In this document: in pieces, positions 51,367-61,289 of the stretch | Layout: each line of letters opens with the position of its first letter | Position numbering within the stretch: position 1 is the first letter of the stretch | Assembly (NCBI GenBank): GCA_944381575.1 | Contig: CALWLS010000003.1 | Span: 1 to 64,000 of the forward strand | DNA length: 64,000 bases | Reading direction: 5' to 3' | Origin: an uncultured Lachnospiraceae bacterium | Lineage (GTDB): Bacteria > Bacillota > Clostridia > Lachnospirales > Lachnospiraceae | The notes under the pieces: generated by a model | The model's input: only the letters and a program-made list of their open reading frames with translations | Told to the model about the DNA's origin: nothing | Databases searched by the model: none | Position numbers and translations under genes: made by a program

Positions 51367-51848
51367 GTGCCTGAATTTTTAAGTTCTGACAGTTCCTTTT
51401 CGGCAGCCTCTGCCCGGGATATGGCCTCTGCAGCCTCTTCCTGGACCTTGGCTGTCTGTTTTTTCAGGTATTTTATGATCTCCTGTCTGGTAACTATTCC
51501 GATAAAGTTGCCGTCATCATCTGAAACGGGTACAAAATTCTGGTGGAGCGACAGCTCGCTCAGATCCTCCATATTGGCCCTTATGGATATGGGCATATAG
51601 TCCTTCCTGCGTTCCAGAGAGGTTATTCCTACTTTTTCAGCTTCATGAAGATCCAGATTGAATTTGTTTTTTATACCCCAAAGGAGGTCGCCCTCCGTTA
51701 TTGTGCCAAGATAATGTCCGTTTTTGGAAAGCAGCGGTATAACTGAATATCTCCTTGCTTCCATTTTTTCAAGAGCCTGACGAAGTGTGTCGCCCTCTTC
51801 TATATAGGCGCAGTCGCACTTTGGCGTCAGGTAAAAAAGTATGTTCAT
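51363..51848 (-). CDS. Tandem CBS domain protein with coiled-coil tail
   Basis: A 161-residue protein of two CBS domains: GDTLRQALEKMEARRYSVIPLLSKNGHYLGTITEGDLLW, then ANMEDLSELSLHQNFVPVSDDDGNFIGIVTRQEIIKYL. An Ala/Glu-rich helical tail of about 30 residues follows. CBS pairs usually bind adenine nucleotides and sense energy state; no effector domain is fused. ATG 51848 has AGGAGAT 5 nt upstream. It is convergent with cvfB, only 4 bp apart. Confidence 0.9.
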   Translation of the reverse strand: MNILFYLTPKCDCAYIEEGDTLRQALEKMEARRYSVIPLLSKNGHYLGTITEGDLLWGIKNKFNLDLHEAEKVGITSLERRKDYMPISIRANMEDLSELSLHQNFVPVSDDDGNFIGIVTRQEIIKYLKKQTAKVQEEAAEAISRAEAAEKELSELKNSGT

Positions 51849-52088
51849 GGTATCTCCTAAATCCATCGCTTTAGATGTGCGATATTTCTTACATTATCAT
51901 AGTACCATCTTTTGAAGAAAATATGAACTTGATAATAAATATTAATTAACGTTTAAAAACGATTGGGATAATGTATAAAAATCAGGTTTTTTTTTGTATA
52001 AAAATTTCTCTTATTATTGTAAATTACTGAATATTTGTTAAAATTAAAATAGTATTTGTGCAATTTTCTTTATTATGAGGAGTATACG

Positions 52089-53177
52089 ATGGTTTCTAAT
52101 CAGATAATACAAAAGGCGCTGGTTGAGATCGCGACTATCACGAATGTCAACGCCGCTATTTATGGAAATGACGGTAATCAGATAGCGGTAAAGGGGGACA
52201 TGAGCGGCATCGACGATAAGGATGTCGTATCATTTATCGTGAGCGGAGACGCTTCCTCCTCAGGCAGCAGATTCTATTTTAACAGGATATGTCAGGACGG
52301 GGAAACGGAATATGTATCCGCCGTCAAAAAGGATTCTGACAATGCCCTGATGGCGTCGGGGCTTTTAAAGGTGCAGTTCGAAGGCTTCCTGCAGGTATAC
52401 AGGGAGCGCATGGATAAGGACAGCTTTATCAAAAACCTGCTTTTGGATAACCTTCTCCAGATAGATATATTCAACAGGTCGCGCAAGCTCCATATAGAGT
52501 TTACGGAGCCGAGGACCGTATATATCATCAAGAGCGAGGGCAGGGTGCAGCAGCATGTGCATGAGGTCTTAAAGCAGGTGATAGCCGGCAACGAGTCTGA
52601 TTTCATCACCGGTACGGATGAAAACAATCAGATCGTGGTCCACTCCATCAGGAACAGGCAGGCGGCTGAAGCTGATCTCATGGGCTTTGCGGAGGAAATG
52701 CTTAAGGCCATAAGGGCTGCCGGCATGGAGGCGGATATAGCCTATGGCTCAGTGGTGAACGAGCTTAAGGATGTTTCCAAATCCTATAAGGAGGCAAGGC
52801 TTGCCCACGATGTCCGCAGCATATTCTATGAGGACAGGCATATAATATCCTACTCCAACCTCGGCATAGGACGTCTCATTTATCAGCTCCCTATCAATCT
52901 GTGCCGCATGTTCATATCCGAGATATTCGGCGGCAGGACGTTGGATGAGTTTGATGAGGAGACCCTTGCCACCATCAATAAGTTTTTTGAAAATAATCTG
53001 AATGTATCCGAGACTTCAAGGCAGCTTTTCATACACAGGAACACCCTTGTGTACAGGCTTGACAAGCTGCAGAAGCAGACGGGACTTGACCTGAGGGTAT
53101 TTGAGGACGCCATAACCTTTAAGATCGCGCTTATGGTGGTCAAGTACATAGATTACATGGACAGGATAGATTACTGA
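52089..53177 (+). CDS. CdaR/PucR-type transcriptional regulator
   Basis: A 362-residue regulator of the sugar-diacid (CdaR) type. An N-terminal ligand-binding domain (to about 135) precedes a GGDEF-like middle region and the C-terminal PucR helix-turn-helix [31 protein letters not shown]. Known members sense glycerate or similar acids. ATG 52089 has GAGGAG 7 nt upstream. No catabolic operon lies beside it, so the target is unknown. The 240 bp upstream are AT-rich with a run of nine Ts; no clear promoter pair stood out. Confidence 0.9.
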   Translation: MVSNQIIQKALVEIATITNVNAAIYGNDGNQIAVKGDMSGIDDKDVVSFIVSGDASSSGSRFYFNRICQDGETEYVSAVKKDSDNALMASGLLKVQFEGFLQVYRERMDKDSFIKNLLLDNLLQIDIFNRSRKLHIEFTEPRTVYIIKSEGRVQQHVHEVLKQVIAGNESDFITGTDENNQIVVHSIRNRQAAEADLMGFAEEMLKAIRAAGMEADIAYGSVVNELKDVSKSYKEARLAHDVRSIFYEDRHIISYSNLGIGRLIYQLPINLCRMFISEIFGGRTLDEFDEETLATINKFFENNLNVSETSRQLFIHRNTLVYRLDKLQKQTGLDLRVFEDAITFKIALMVVKYIDYMDRIDY

Positions 53178-53276
53178 TAACCCCTTTCTGTACGGCGCTG
53201 CCGGGGGGGGAGATATAAAATCTTAAGGATATCGTAACATTAAAACGGATAAACGGATCCGGCAAATGTTTTAAAG

Positions 53277-53312
53277 TATATGCAGGCAGGTATATCCGCC
53301 TGCATATATAAT
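53277..53312 (+). promoter_or_regulatory. Hairpin overlapping a -10 element before ftsE
   Basis: TATATGCAGGC (53277-53287) pairs perfectly with GCCTGCATATA (53298-53308); TATAAT at 53307-53312 overlaps the 3' arm. Palindromic DNA on a -10 is a common operator arrangement; alternatively it ends the cdaR transcript, though no T run follows. A run of eight Gs lies upstream at 53203-53210. Confidence 0.45.
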
Positions 53313-53368
53313 GTCTGTATAAATTTAACGGGCGGTTTGCGCATGGGCGCAGGATCGGAAAGTGCAAG

Positions 53369-54157
53369 ATGATAGAGTTTAAAAATGTAAGCAAGCTGTA
53401 CAGAAAAGGCGTAAGAGCCGTAAGAAACATCAACCTGAAGGTGGATGATGGCGAGTTCGTGTTCCTTACGGGCAAATCCGGAGCAGGAAAATCCACGCTT
53501 TTAAAGCTTATAACGAGGGAGCTTACAGCCAGCGACGGCGAGGTTATAGTAAATGGCAGGGATTTAAAGCGTCTGAAGGACAGGGAGATACCCAAGTACC
53601 GGAGGGAGCTTGGCATAGTTTTCCAGGATTTCAGGCTGCTGAACGACAGGAACGTATATGAAAACATAGCCTTTGCCCAGAGGGTCATCGGCGCTCCCTT
53701 AAGCGAGATCAGGAAGAATGTCCCCATGATGATGCAGCTTACCGGCATATCGTCAAAATATAAGAGCATGCCTGACCAGCTCTCAGGAGGAGAACAGCAG
53801 AGGGTAGCCATTGCGAGGGCCCTTATCAACAGGCCGTCAGTAATACTTGCGGATGAGCCTACGGGAAATCTTGATGAAAAGAATTCCGAGGAGATAATGC
53901 GTCTTTTGACGGAGATCAATAACATGGGTACCACCGTGCTTATCATAACCCATTCGAGACAGCTGGTGGAATCCATGAAGAAGAGAGTCATAGTAATGGA
54001 CAAGGGGACCATAGTGGACGATTACATAGATCCATCGGCGAACAAGCCGGTCAGCGCCTTTTTTGAGAGCGAGACAAAAAAACGCGGAAGGTCCAGAAAA
54101 AATCCGGAGTTTAACGGGGCGGGACTTAAGATAGTGACGGATGAGGACGAGTGGTAA
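53369..54157 (+). CDS. ftsE: Cell division ATP-binding protein FtsE
   Basis: A 262-residue ABC ATPase. Walker [10 protein letters not shown], the Q-loop in [18 protein letters not shown] (characteristic of FtsE), signature LSGGEQQR, Walker [13 protein letters not shown] and the H-loop histidine in ITHSR are all present. The C-terminus is about 35 residues longer than usual and basic (KKRGRSRKN). With FtsX it controls a peptidoglycan hydrolase at the division site. ftsX starts 3 nt after its stop. Confidence 0.97.
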   Translation: MIEFKNVSKLYRKGVRAVRNINLKVDDGEFVFLTGKSGAGKSTLLKLITRELTASDGEVIVNGRDLKRLKDREIPKYRRELGIVFQDFRLLNDRNVYENIAFAQRVIGAPLSEIRKNVPMMMQLTGISSKYKSMPDQLSGGEQQRVAIARALINRPSVILADEPTGNLDEKNSEEIMRLLTEINNMGTTVLIITHSRQLVESMKKRVIVMDKGTIVDDYIDPSANKPVSAFFESETKKRGRSRKNPEFNGAGLKIVTDEDEW

Positions 54158-54160
54158 GGT

Positions 54161-55084
54161 ATGGGTACAGTAATATATTGTCTAAAGCAGGGGCTTTCAA
54201 ATCTGAAAAAAAATGTGCTTTTCTCGGCTGCTTCTGCCGTTACCATAGCTGCATGCATTTTTCTGTTTTCCCTGTGCTACTGCATCATAGTAAATGTGCA
54301 GCACATAACCTATAAGGCGGAAACGACCATCGGGATAACCGTGTTTTTTGATGAAGGCGCGACCATGGAGCAGAAGGAGGAGCTTAAAAACGCCATCCTT
54401 GAGCATGGAGGCGTAAAGGAGATAACATATATGTCCGCAGAGGAAGCCTGGGAGTCCTTTAAGGAGGATTATTTCGGAGACAGATCCGAGGAGCTTGCGG
54501 CAGCCTTTGCTGACGACAATCCTCTTGCCGACAGCGACAGCTATGAGATATTCCTGAACAATATCGAGGATCAGGAGGCCGAGGTGGAATTCATACGCGG
54601 CTTTGACATAGTAAGGGAAGTGAATTATGCGAACTCCATAGTATCGGCTCTGGAATCCTTAAACCGGGTGATCTATGTGGTATCCGGAGTAATAATAACC
54701 CTTCTGTTCTGCATATCCATATTTCTCATAAGTAATACCATCAACCTTACGGCGCATATGAGGAAGCATGAAAATGAGATAATGAAGATGATAGGCGCCA
54801 CAAACGGAATGATCAGGGCTCCCTTCGTGGTGGAAGGCACGCTGCTTGGACTTATCGGCGCCGCAGTTCCCTTTGCCCTCATGTGTTACATATATAAGAG
54901 AGCGGAGCTTAAGGTAGCAGAGTACGCCATGGGCAGCAGTACCCTTGGGGCCCTCAAGGATATAGCTGAGCTGGTGCCATTCAGTCTCGTGTATCCTAAG
55001 CTCATTACGGCAGGGCTGGTCCTTGGCGTAGGCATGGGATTTTTAGTCTCATTTTTTACCATAAGAAAGCATCTGAAAGTATGA
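54161..55084 (+). CDS. ftsX: Cell division protein FtsX
   Basis: A 307-residue permease-like protein: one N-terminal membrane helix (about 20-45), an extracellular domain with VKEITYMSAEEAWESFKEDY, and three C-terminal helices, as in FtsX. It has no transport role in known systems but passes the FtsE ATPase signal outward to a coiled-coil hydrolase, here the adjacent M23 protein 6 nt downstream. Confidence 0.96.
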   Translation: MGTVIYCLKQGLSNLKKNVLFSAASAVTIAACIFLFSLCYCIIVNVQHITYKAETTIGITVFFDEGATMEQKEELKNAILEHGGVKEITYMSAEEAWESFKEDYFGDRSEELAAAFADDNPLADSDSYEIFLNNIEDQEAEVEFIRGFDIVREVNYANSIVSALESLNRVIYVVSGVIITLLFCISIFLISNTINLTAHMRKHENEIMKMIGATNGMIRAPFVVEGTLLGLIGAAVPFALMCYIYKRAELKVAEYAMGSSTLGALKDIAELVPFSLVYPKLITAGLVLGVGMGFLVSFFTIRKHLKV

Positions 55085-55090
55085 TCTGAA

Positions 55091-56440
55091 ATGAAAAAAA
55101 ACCGTGAAAAACATATAATCGACACATATAAACAGCATTATAAAATGAGAAGAAGTCTGATCAAAGGCGCGGCCGCGTGGGCCGCGGCTTTACTGGCGGT
55201 GACTGCGGTTACCGGCGGAAGGCTTATGAATGGCGGTATGCCGGGCCGTATTATGGATGCATATGCCGCCACCTCCGAGGAAGAGATACAGAATTCCAGG
55301 GATAAGATAAATGAAAATAAAAAGAAGATAGAGGAGCTTAACAGCCAGAAAAGCACGGTGGATGAAAAGCTTGACGAGCTTAATCAGCTTAAGTCGGATG
55401 CTGCGGAATATATTGCTGAGCTGGACAGGGAGCTTGGCAGCATAAATACAAAAATGAAGGATCTTGAAGCTGAGATCAGCAATACCGAGGCTGCCATAGA
55501 AGAAACGGGCAGGGAGCTTGAGCTGGCTAAGGAAAATGAGGAGGAGCAGTACAGCTCCATGAAGCTCAGGATCAGGTTTATGTACGAGCGCGGCACCCAG
55601 AATCTGATAAATACCCTTTTTGAATCCGGAAGTCTTTCTGATATGTTAAACAAAGCGGAATACATATCAAATGTTTCAGATTATGATAGAAAAAAGCTCG
55701 ACGAATATGTTGGTATAAAGCATGAGATCGAAGCCAAGGAAGAAGAGCTCAAGTCGGAAAACGAGGTATTAAATCAAAGCAAAAATAAGCTTGAGGAACA
55801 GAAGGCGGATGTTGAAAAGCTGCAGAATGACAAGGCGGCGGAGATAGCCTCATATAATGCCCAGATATCCGAGGCGGAATCAGACATAGAAGCCATGTCG
55901 GCGGATATAGCCGGCATACAGAAGGCAATAGAGGCGGAGGAAAATAACATAGCCTCCATTGAGGCAAGGATAAGGGCGGAGGAAGAGGCCGCTAAAAAAA
56001 AGGCGGAGGAGAGCGGAGAGACCTATGTGACCAAGACCGTGGGTGATATATCCTTTACCTGGCCCTGCCCGGCGTCTTCAAGGATAACCTCTTCCTTTGG
56101 AGACAGGGAGTCGCCTACGGAAGGGGCTTCCTCAAATCATAAGGGCGTGGATATAGGTGCCTCGACCGGCTCAGCAGTATTGGCTGCAGCTGACGGTACC
56201 GTGGTGATAGCCACATACTCGGCCTCGGCCGGCAATTACGTAATGATAAATCACGGCGGAGGAGTGTATACGGTATATATGCACATGTCATCCATAGCCG
56301 TATCGGTAGGCCAGGAGGTCAGCCGCGGTGAGACCGTTGGAGCCGTCGGCTCCACGGGATATTCGACAGGCCCTCATCTGCATTTCGGACTGAGGATTAA
56401 CGGCACCTACGTCAATCCATTGTCGTATGTCTCGCCGTAA
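55091..56440 (+). CDS. PcsB/EnvC-like coiled-coil murein hydrolase with M23 domain
   Basis: A 449-residue exported protein. A hydrophobic signal segment lies at about 22-45 after a basic, rather long N-terminus, with cleavage likely near AYAAT. A long coiled coil spans about 55-305 (Glu/Lys/Leu heptads). The C-terminal LytM/M23 domain has HKGVDIG, HMSSIAV and the HLHFG zinc motif, so the peptidase site is intact. It is most likely the hydrolase controlled by FtsEX, as the three genes are adjacent. An alternative start at ATG 55145 would give a more usual signal peptide. Confidence 0.93.
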   Translation: MKKNREKHIIDTYKQHYKMRRSLIKGAAAWAAALLAVTAVTGGRLMNGGMPGRIMDAYAATSEEEIQNSRDKINENKKKIEELNSQKSTVDEKLDELNQLKSDAAEYIAELDRELGSINTKMKDLEAEISNTEAAIEETGRELELAKENEEEQYSSMKLRIRFMYERGTQNLINTLFESGSLSDMLNKAEYISNVSDYDRKKLDEYVGIKHEIEAKEEELKSENEVLNQSKNKLEEQKADVEKLQNDKAAEIASYNAQISEAESDIEAMSADIAGIQKAIEAEENNIASIEARIRAEEEAAKKKAEESGETYVTKTVGDISFTWPCPASSRITSSFGDRESPTEGASSNHKGVDIGASTGSAVLAAADGTVVIATYSASAGNYVMINHGGGVYTVYMHMSSIAVSVGQEVSRGETVGAVGSTGYSTGPHLHFGLRINGTYVNPLSYVSP

Positions 56441-56479
56441 GGATATCAGCAGTATTTAAGATACAGGAGTATTTAGGGT

Positions 56480-58018
56480 ATGGGAGAAAACGATATAAAA
56501 AAGCCAGAGGAGACGGAAGCTGCAGTGACTCTTAAGGAAGCTGCGGATGCCCTTGAGAAAGCCTTAGATAAAAACGGAGATGCTCCGGAAGCTGACTCTG
56601 AAGCCGATACAGGCGTGGAAAACGGTCCGGATGATGAAACTGAAGATCCTGAAGGCGGAAAGAAGAAAAAGGGCCGGACAGGGATGCTCATAGGCGGAAT
56701 AGCCCTCGGCATGGCTTTTGTGATTGCAGCGGAGGGCATACTGCTCACAGTGCTTTCCCACGGCGGGGTCGACTACCTTGGAGTTTTCCGTAAGATGGCT
56801 CTTATAGATACCTATATAGACAGATATTATCTGTATGATGTTCATCCGGATGCGGTGGCCGATGGGATATTTACAGGCATGATATACGGGCTCGATGAGG
56901 ATGATTATGCGGTGTATTACCCGGAGACGGCCTATGACGAGCTTAAAAAGCAGGAGAGCGGCAGCTATGTCGGCATAGGAGTGACGGTGTCAAAGGACCC
57001 TGAAACGGAGGGCATACTGGTGGCTGCGGTGAGTCCGGGAGGACCTGCAGAAAGCGCCGGCATACTTACGGGAGACATACTCATAAAAGCGGACGGGCAG
57101 GACCTTAAGGCCCTGGATCTTGACGCGGCGGTGGATCTCATAAGCGGAGAAAAGGGCACATCAGTAGACATCACTCTCTTAAGAAACGGCGAGGAGATGA
57201 ATGTCACCGTCGAAAGGAAGGATATAGTCACTTACACCGTCCATCACAAGGTACTGAGCGAGGACGAGTTCAAAAGCAGCCGCATGAACATGAAGATAGG
57301 CTATATAAGCATAAACCAGTTCATAAAAACGACGGAACAGGATTTCTACAAGGCCTATGACGAGCTTGCCGAGGACGAGGAGGTCGACGGCATAATAATA
57401 GACCTTAGGAATAACGGCGGCGGAGATATGAACATCTGCTTAAATATGCTGGATATGCTCATAGACGACGATGCAGAACCAGTAGTGGATGATACAGATA
57501 AGGAAGAGCCGGCCAGTGGAGATAACGCTCAGGATCCTGAAAATGAAAAGGAAGAAAACGGAGCGCTTTTACTGAGGGTTGAAAATAAATACGGAGGCTC
57601 AACGGATTATTACGCTGCGGACGGTCTCGGCGCAAAAGTTCCGATAGTGGTGCTGGTCAATAAAAACAGTGCTTCCGCCTCAGAGATATTTGCCGGAGCA
57701 CTGAAGGATTACGGCTTTGACGTGGTCGGAGAAAAGACCTTCGGCAAGGGCATAGTCCAGTCCGTCATAAACCTGAAGGACGGCTCCGCTGTGAAATTCA
57801 CGACTGAGCAGTACAGGCTTCCGGGAGGCGGTCTCGTTCAGGGCGTGGGCATAGAGCCGACAAAGGAAGTGGCCTTTGAACATAGCGGTGAGACAAAGGA
57901 AAATGAAGTGAATTATGTCTCGCCGGGCACTGAGCCCGAGCTTAAGGGAGACAGCCAGATAGCGGCGGCAGCAGAGATCCTTGAGGAAAAGATCTATAAC
58001 GCCTATCAGGAGCAGTAA
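56480..58018 (+). CDS. ctpA: C-terminal processing peptidase, S41 family
   Basis: A 512-residue membrane-anchored serine protease. An acidic cytosolic N-terminus precedes one membrane helix (67-92). The PDZ domain lies at about 155-230 with SYVGIGVTV and SAGILTGDILIKADG. The protease domain has DLRNNGGG, the catalytic serine in NKNSASASEIFAGAL near residue 398 and the lysine in GEKTFGKGIVQ near 422. A 45-residue acidic insert splits the domain near 335-380. It lies 39 bp after the M23 gene and may process envelope proteins with the ftsEX unit. Confidence 0.95.
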   Translation: MGENDIKKPEETEAAVTLKEAADALEKALDKNGDAPEADSEADTGVENGPDDETEDPEGGKKKKGRTGMLIGGIALGMAFVIAAEGILLTVLSHGGVDYLGVFRKMALIDTYIDRYYLYDVHPDAVADGIFTGMIYGLDEDDYAVYYPETAYDELKKQESGSYVGIGVTVSKDPETEGILVAAVSPGGPAESAGILTGDILIKADGQDLKALDLDAAVDLISGEKGTSVDITLLRNGEEMNVTVERKDIVTYTVHHKVLSEDEFKSSRMNMKIGYISINQFIKTTEQDFYKAYDELAEDEEVDGIIIDLRNNGGGDMNICLNMLDMLIDDDAEPVVDDTDKEEPASGDNAQDPENEKEENGALLLRVENKYGGSTDYYAADGLGAKVPIVVLVNKNSASASEIFAGALKDYGFDVVGEKTFGKGIVQSVINLKDGSAVKFTTEQYRLPGGGLVQGVGIEPTKEVAFEHSGETKENEVNYVSPGTEPELKGDSQIAAAAEILEEKIYNAYQEQ

Positions 58019-58058
58019 GTTTTTTTACCGATAAATATATAAAACACGCGGGGATTTT

Positions 58059-58066
58059 GCTATAAT
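58059..58066 (+). promoter_or_regulatory. Extended -10 promoter of hisS-aspS
   Basis: TGCTATAAT (TG at 58058-58059, TATAAT at 58061-58066) gives a start near 58073 and a leader of about 80 nt that carries a long hairpin. Confidence 0.6.
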
Positions 58067-58094
58067 GTAAAATCGATCAATTATTTAAGAAAAC

Positions 58095-58130
58095 GGTCAG
58101 TCCGTACCATACAGGTGCGGGCTGGCCTTT
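58095..58130 (+). promoter_or_regulatory. Leader hairpin of hisS
   Basis: The 14-nt arms 58095-58108 and 58114-58127 pair along their whole length with three G-U pairs and a 5-nt loop ATACA, followed by only three Ts. It could be a weak terminator or attenuator ahead of hisS. No T-box consensus is present. Confidence 0.5.
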
Positions 58131-58154
58131 GAAGCTTTAAAGTACGGAGGCAGG

Positions 58155-59465
58155 ATGGCATTTATCAAAAAGCCCGTGACGGGCATGAGGGACATACTTC
58201 CCGGAGAGATGGAATTAAGAGTCAGGCTCCAGGGCATCATAAGAGAGACTTATCTGAGGTATGGCTTTACCGAGATAGAAACGCCTCTTGTGGAGCATAT
58301 AGGGAACCTTACCGGAAAACAGGGCGGTGAGAACGAAAAACTCATATTTAAAATATTAAAGCGCGGCGAGAGCCTTAAGAGATCTCTGGAGACCTTTGGA
58401 GAAAGTCTTAAAGGTGATGATGCCGCAAACGCCCTGGACGGGGGAGCTCTTACGGAGGAGGGCTTAAGATATGATCTTACCCTTCCGCTGTCAAGATATT
58501 ATGCGGCAAACAGCGGCCAGCTGCCTCAGCCCTTCAAGGCCCTGCAGATGGGACCGGTATTCAGGGCTGACAGGCCTCAGAAGGGACGTTTCAGACAGTT
58601 TACCCAGTGTGACATAGATATACTGGGAGATCCTACGAATCTTGCGGAAAAGGAGCTGATACTCGCTACTACCGAGGCTCTTCATAACATAGGCTTTGAC
58701 AGATATGACTTTTATGTTGCCATAAATGACAGAAGGTTTCTGTTTGAACTGATAAGATACGCGGGATTTCCTGAAGATGACGCTGAGGAGATACTCATAA
58801 CTCTTGATAAGGCGGATAAGATCGGCGCTGAAGGAGTGGATAAGGAGCTTTCCGAAATGGGATATGCTGAGGAAAGCATCCTTAAGCTGAGGAAGCTGCT
58901 TGACGGCTGCGGCACCGACGCCGCAGGGGTAAAGGCCTTTGCCTCAGCCATAGGCACGGAAACGGCGATGAATGCAGGAGAAAACGTCTCCGATATAATG
59001 GACTCGGTGACGGGATTTAAGGGAAGGAAAATAAGGTTAAAGTTCGATCCGACCCTTGTAAGAGGCATGGGCTACTATACCGGTACCATATTTGAGATAA
59101 AGACGGACGCCTTCGGTTCCTCAGTCGGAGGAGGCGGAAGGTACGACCGCATGGTGGGAAGATTTATCGGTCAGGATACCCCGGCTGTGGGATTTTCAAT
59201 AGGCTTTGAACGCATAATGTCCATACTTATGGAGGACGGAAGCGGTCTTATAAAAAATGAGGACAAGAGCGCATGGCTCATTGAAAAGGGAATGCCTGAG
59301 GACAGGCTTAAGGAAATATTTAATGAGGCCGGAGAAAAGAGGTCTGAGGGCCACCGCATACTCATGGTGTGGATGGCAAAAAATAAGAAATTCCAGAAGG
59401 AAGGACTTACGGCCCAGGGATATACGGAAATCAGGGAATTTTACATAAACGAGCTCAAACATTGA
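58155..59465 (+). CDS. hisS: Histidine--tRNA ligase
   Basis: A 436-residue class II synthetase. GMRDILPGE is the N-terminal signature, motif 2 is QMGPVFRADRPQKGRFRQFTQCDID, the histidine-binding block is VRGMGYYTGTIFEI and motif 3 is GGGGRYDRM. An unusual LKRSLETFGESLKGDDAANALDGG spacer separates motif 1 from motif 2. It lies 18 bp before aspS, a common pairing. Confidence 0.96.
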   Translation: MAFIKKPVTGMRDILPGEMELRVRLQGIIRETYLRYGFTEIETPLVEHIGNLTGKQGGENEKLIFKILKRGESLKRSLETFGESLKGDDAANALDGGALTEEGLRYDLTLPLSRYYAANSGQLPQPFKALQMGPVFRADRPQKGRFRQFTQCDIDILGDPTNLAEKELILATTEALHNIGFDRYDFYVAINDRRFLFELIRYAGFPEDDAEEILITLDKADKIGAEGVDKELSEMGYAEESILKLRKLLDGCGTDAAGVKAFASAIGTETAMNAGENVSDIMDSVTGFKGRKIRLKFDPTLVRGMGYYTGTIFEIKTDAFGSSVGGGGRYDRMVGRFIGQDTPAVGFSIGFERIMSILMEDGSGLIKNEDKSAWLIEKGMPEDRLKEIFNEAGEKRSEGHRILMVWMAKNKKFQKEGLTAQGYTEIREFYINELKH

Positions 59466-59483
59466 TCAGGAGGGATTTAAATC

Positions 59484-61283
59484 ATGGCAGAGAGCATGCA
59501 GGGCCTTAAAAGGACTGCCAGATGCGCAGAGTTTTCGGCTGATGATATAGGAAAAAACGTGACGGTAATGGGATGGGTCCAGAAGACGAGGAATAAGGGC
59601 GGACTTATCTTTACCGATATCAGGGACAGGAGCGGCATAATACAGGCGGTATTTGAGGAGGAAACTTGCGGATCCTCAGTATTTGAAAAGGCGGCTTCAC
59701 TGCATAACGAGTATTGCCTTGCCGTTACCGGACTCATAAGGAGCCGCGGCGCCGACGCCAACGCCAATATATCCACAGGAGCCATTGAGATAGAGGCTAA
59801 GGATCTCCGTATATTGAGCGAGTCGGATACCCTTCCATTCCAGATAGAGGACGAGACCAATACCAGGGAGGAGCTCAGGTTAAAGTACAGATACCTGGAT
59901 TTAAGAAGGGCTCCGCTTCAGAGAAACATAGCCTTAAGGTCGAAGCTTGCCATGTCAGTCAGGAATTATATGGCTGAAAACGGCTTCCTTGAGATAGAAA
60001 CGCCTACGCTTGTAAAGTCCACGCCTGAGGGCGCCAGGGATTATCTTGTGCCGTCAAGGGTGCATCAGGGAGAATTTTACGCGCTTCCTCAGTCTCCTCA
60101 GCTTTTGAAGCAGCTTCTGATGGTATCGGGCTTTGACAGGTACTTCCAGCTGGCAAGATGCTACAGGGACGAGGACCTCAGGGCCGACAGGCAGCCTGAA
60201 TTTACGCAGATAGACATGGAGCTTTCATTTGCCGACGTGGACACCGTTATAGAGGTGAATGAGGGCCTTATAAAGAGGATGTTCAAGGAAGTCATAGGCG
60301 TGGACGTGGAGCTTCCGATAGAACGCATGACCTGGCAGACAGCCATGGATGTCTATGGATCGGATAAGCCTGACCTGAGGTTCGGGCTTCCAATAACGGA
60401 TATAACCGATATAGTCGGCAATTCCGGATTTTCTGTATTTAAGAATGCTTATGAGGCAGGAGGCGTCATAAGGGCCATAAGGGTTCCGGGAGAGGGACAT
60501 ATGCCGAGGAAAAAGATCGACGCCCTTGTGGAGGTTGCCAAGCTATTTGGCGGAAAGGGACTTGCTTACCTTTGCGTGAACTGCGCAGACGACGGCTCCC
60601 ATAAGAGCTCCTTTGCGAAATTCATGACTCCGGAGGAGATCGACGCACTTATAAAGGCCGTAGGAGCGGAAAAGGGAGATCTTATAGTCATAGCTGCCGA
60701 CAGCCTTCAGATAGTAAGGAATGTACTGGGGAACGTGCGTCTTGAGCTTGGAAGGAGCCTTGATCTCATTGATAAAACTGCCTGGAAGTTTTTGTGGGTT
60801 ACTGAATTCCCTCTTTTGGAGTGGAGCGAGGAGGAGAACCGTTTTACGGCTATGCACCATCCGTTTACGGCGCCTATGGATGAGGACTGGCAGTATATAG
60901 ACTCGGATCCTGGAAGAGTCAGGGCAAAGGCCTACGACATAGTGCTTAACGGCACTGAGATAGGGGGAGGATCAGTACGTATCCATCAGGCTGACATACA
61001 GGAAAAGATGTTTGAGGTGCTTGGATTTACCCCTGAAAGAGCTCATGAACAGTTCGGCTTCCTTTTAGAGGCGTTCAAGTACGGCGTACCTCCTCATGCA
61101 GGACTTGCCTATGGCCTCGACAGAGTGGCCATGTGGATGGCGGGAGCCGACAGCATCAGGGAGGTGATAGCCTTCCCTAAGCTTAAGGATGCTTCTGACG
61201 CCATGATGGGAGCGCCGTCCGAGGTGGATGACAAGCAGCTTAAGGAACTCGGGATTTGTGTTGACGAGAGTATTAAAGAGTAA
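59484..61283 (+). CDS. aspS: Aspartate--tRNA ligase
   Basis: A 599-residue bacterial-type AspRS. An OB-fold anticodon domain starts the protein (VMGWVQKTRNKGGLIFTDIRDRSG), the class II core has RYLDLRR, FLEIETPTL and RCYRDEDLRADRQPEFTQID (motif 2). The bacterial GAD insertion lies near 300-400, and motif 3 is GLAYGLDRVAMWM. Whether it is discriminating cannot be judged, since no gatCAB lies in the window. Confidence 0.97.
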   Translation: MAESMQGLKRTARCAEFSADDIGKNVTVMGWVQKTRNKGGLIFTDIRDRSGIIQAVFEEETCGSSVFEKAASLHNEYCLAVTGLIRSRGADANANISTGAIEIEAKDLRILSESDTLPFQIEDETNTREELRLKYRYLDLRRAPLQRNIALRSKLAMSVRNYMAENGFLEIETPTLVKSTPEGARDYLVPSRVHQGEFYALPQSPQLLKQLLMVSGFDRYFQLARCYRDEDLRADRQPEFTQIDMELSFADVDTVIEVNEGLIKRMFKEVIGVDVELPIERMTWQTAMDVYGSDKPDLRFGLPITDITDIVGNSGFSVFKNAYEAGGVIRAIRVPGEGHMPRKKIDALVEVAKLFGGKGLAYLCVNCADDGSHKSSFAKFMTPEEIDALIKAVGAEKGDLIVIAADSLQIVRNVLGNVRLELGRSLDLIDKTAWKFLWVTEFPLLEWSEEENRFTAMHHPFTAPMDEDWQYIDSDPGRVRAKAYDIVLNGTEIGGGSVRIHQADIQEKMFEVLGFTPERAHEQFGFLLEAFKYGVPPHAGLAYGLDRVAMWMAGADSIREVIAFPKLKDASDAMMGAPSEVDDKQLKELGICVDESIKE

Positions 61284-61289
61284 GCATAC

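Noticed and set aside
53140-54012. 290-codon minus-strand frame opposite ftsE
   Set aside because: Pure shadow of the highly conserved ftsE coding strand.
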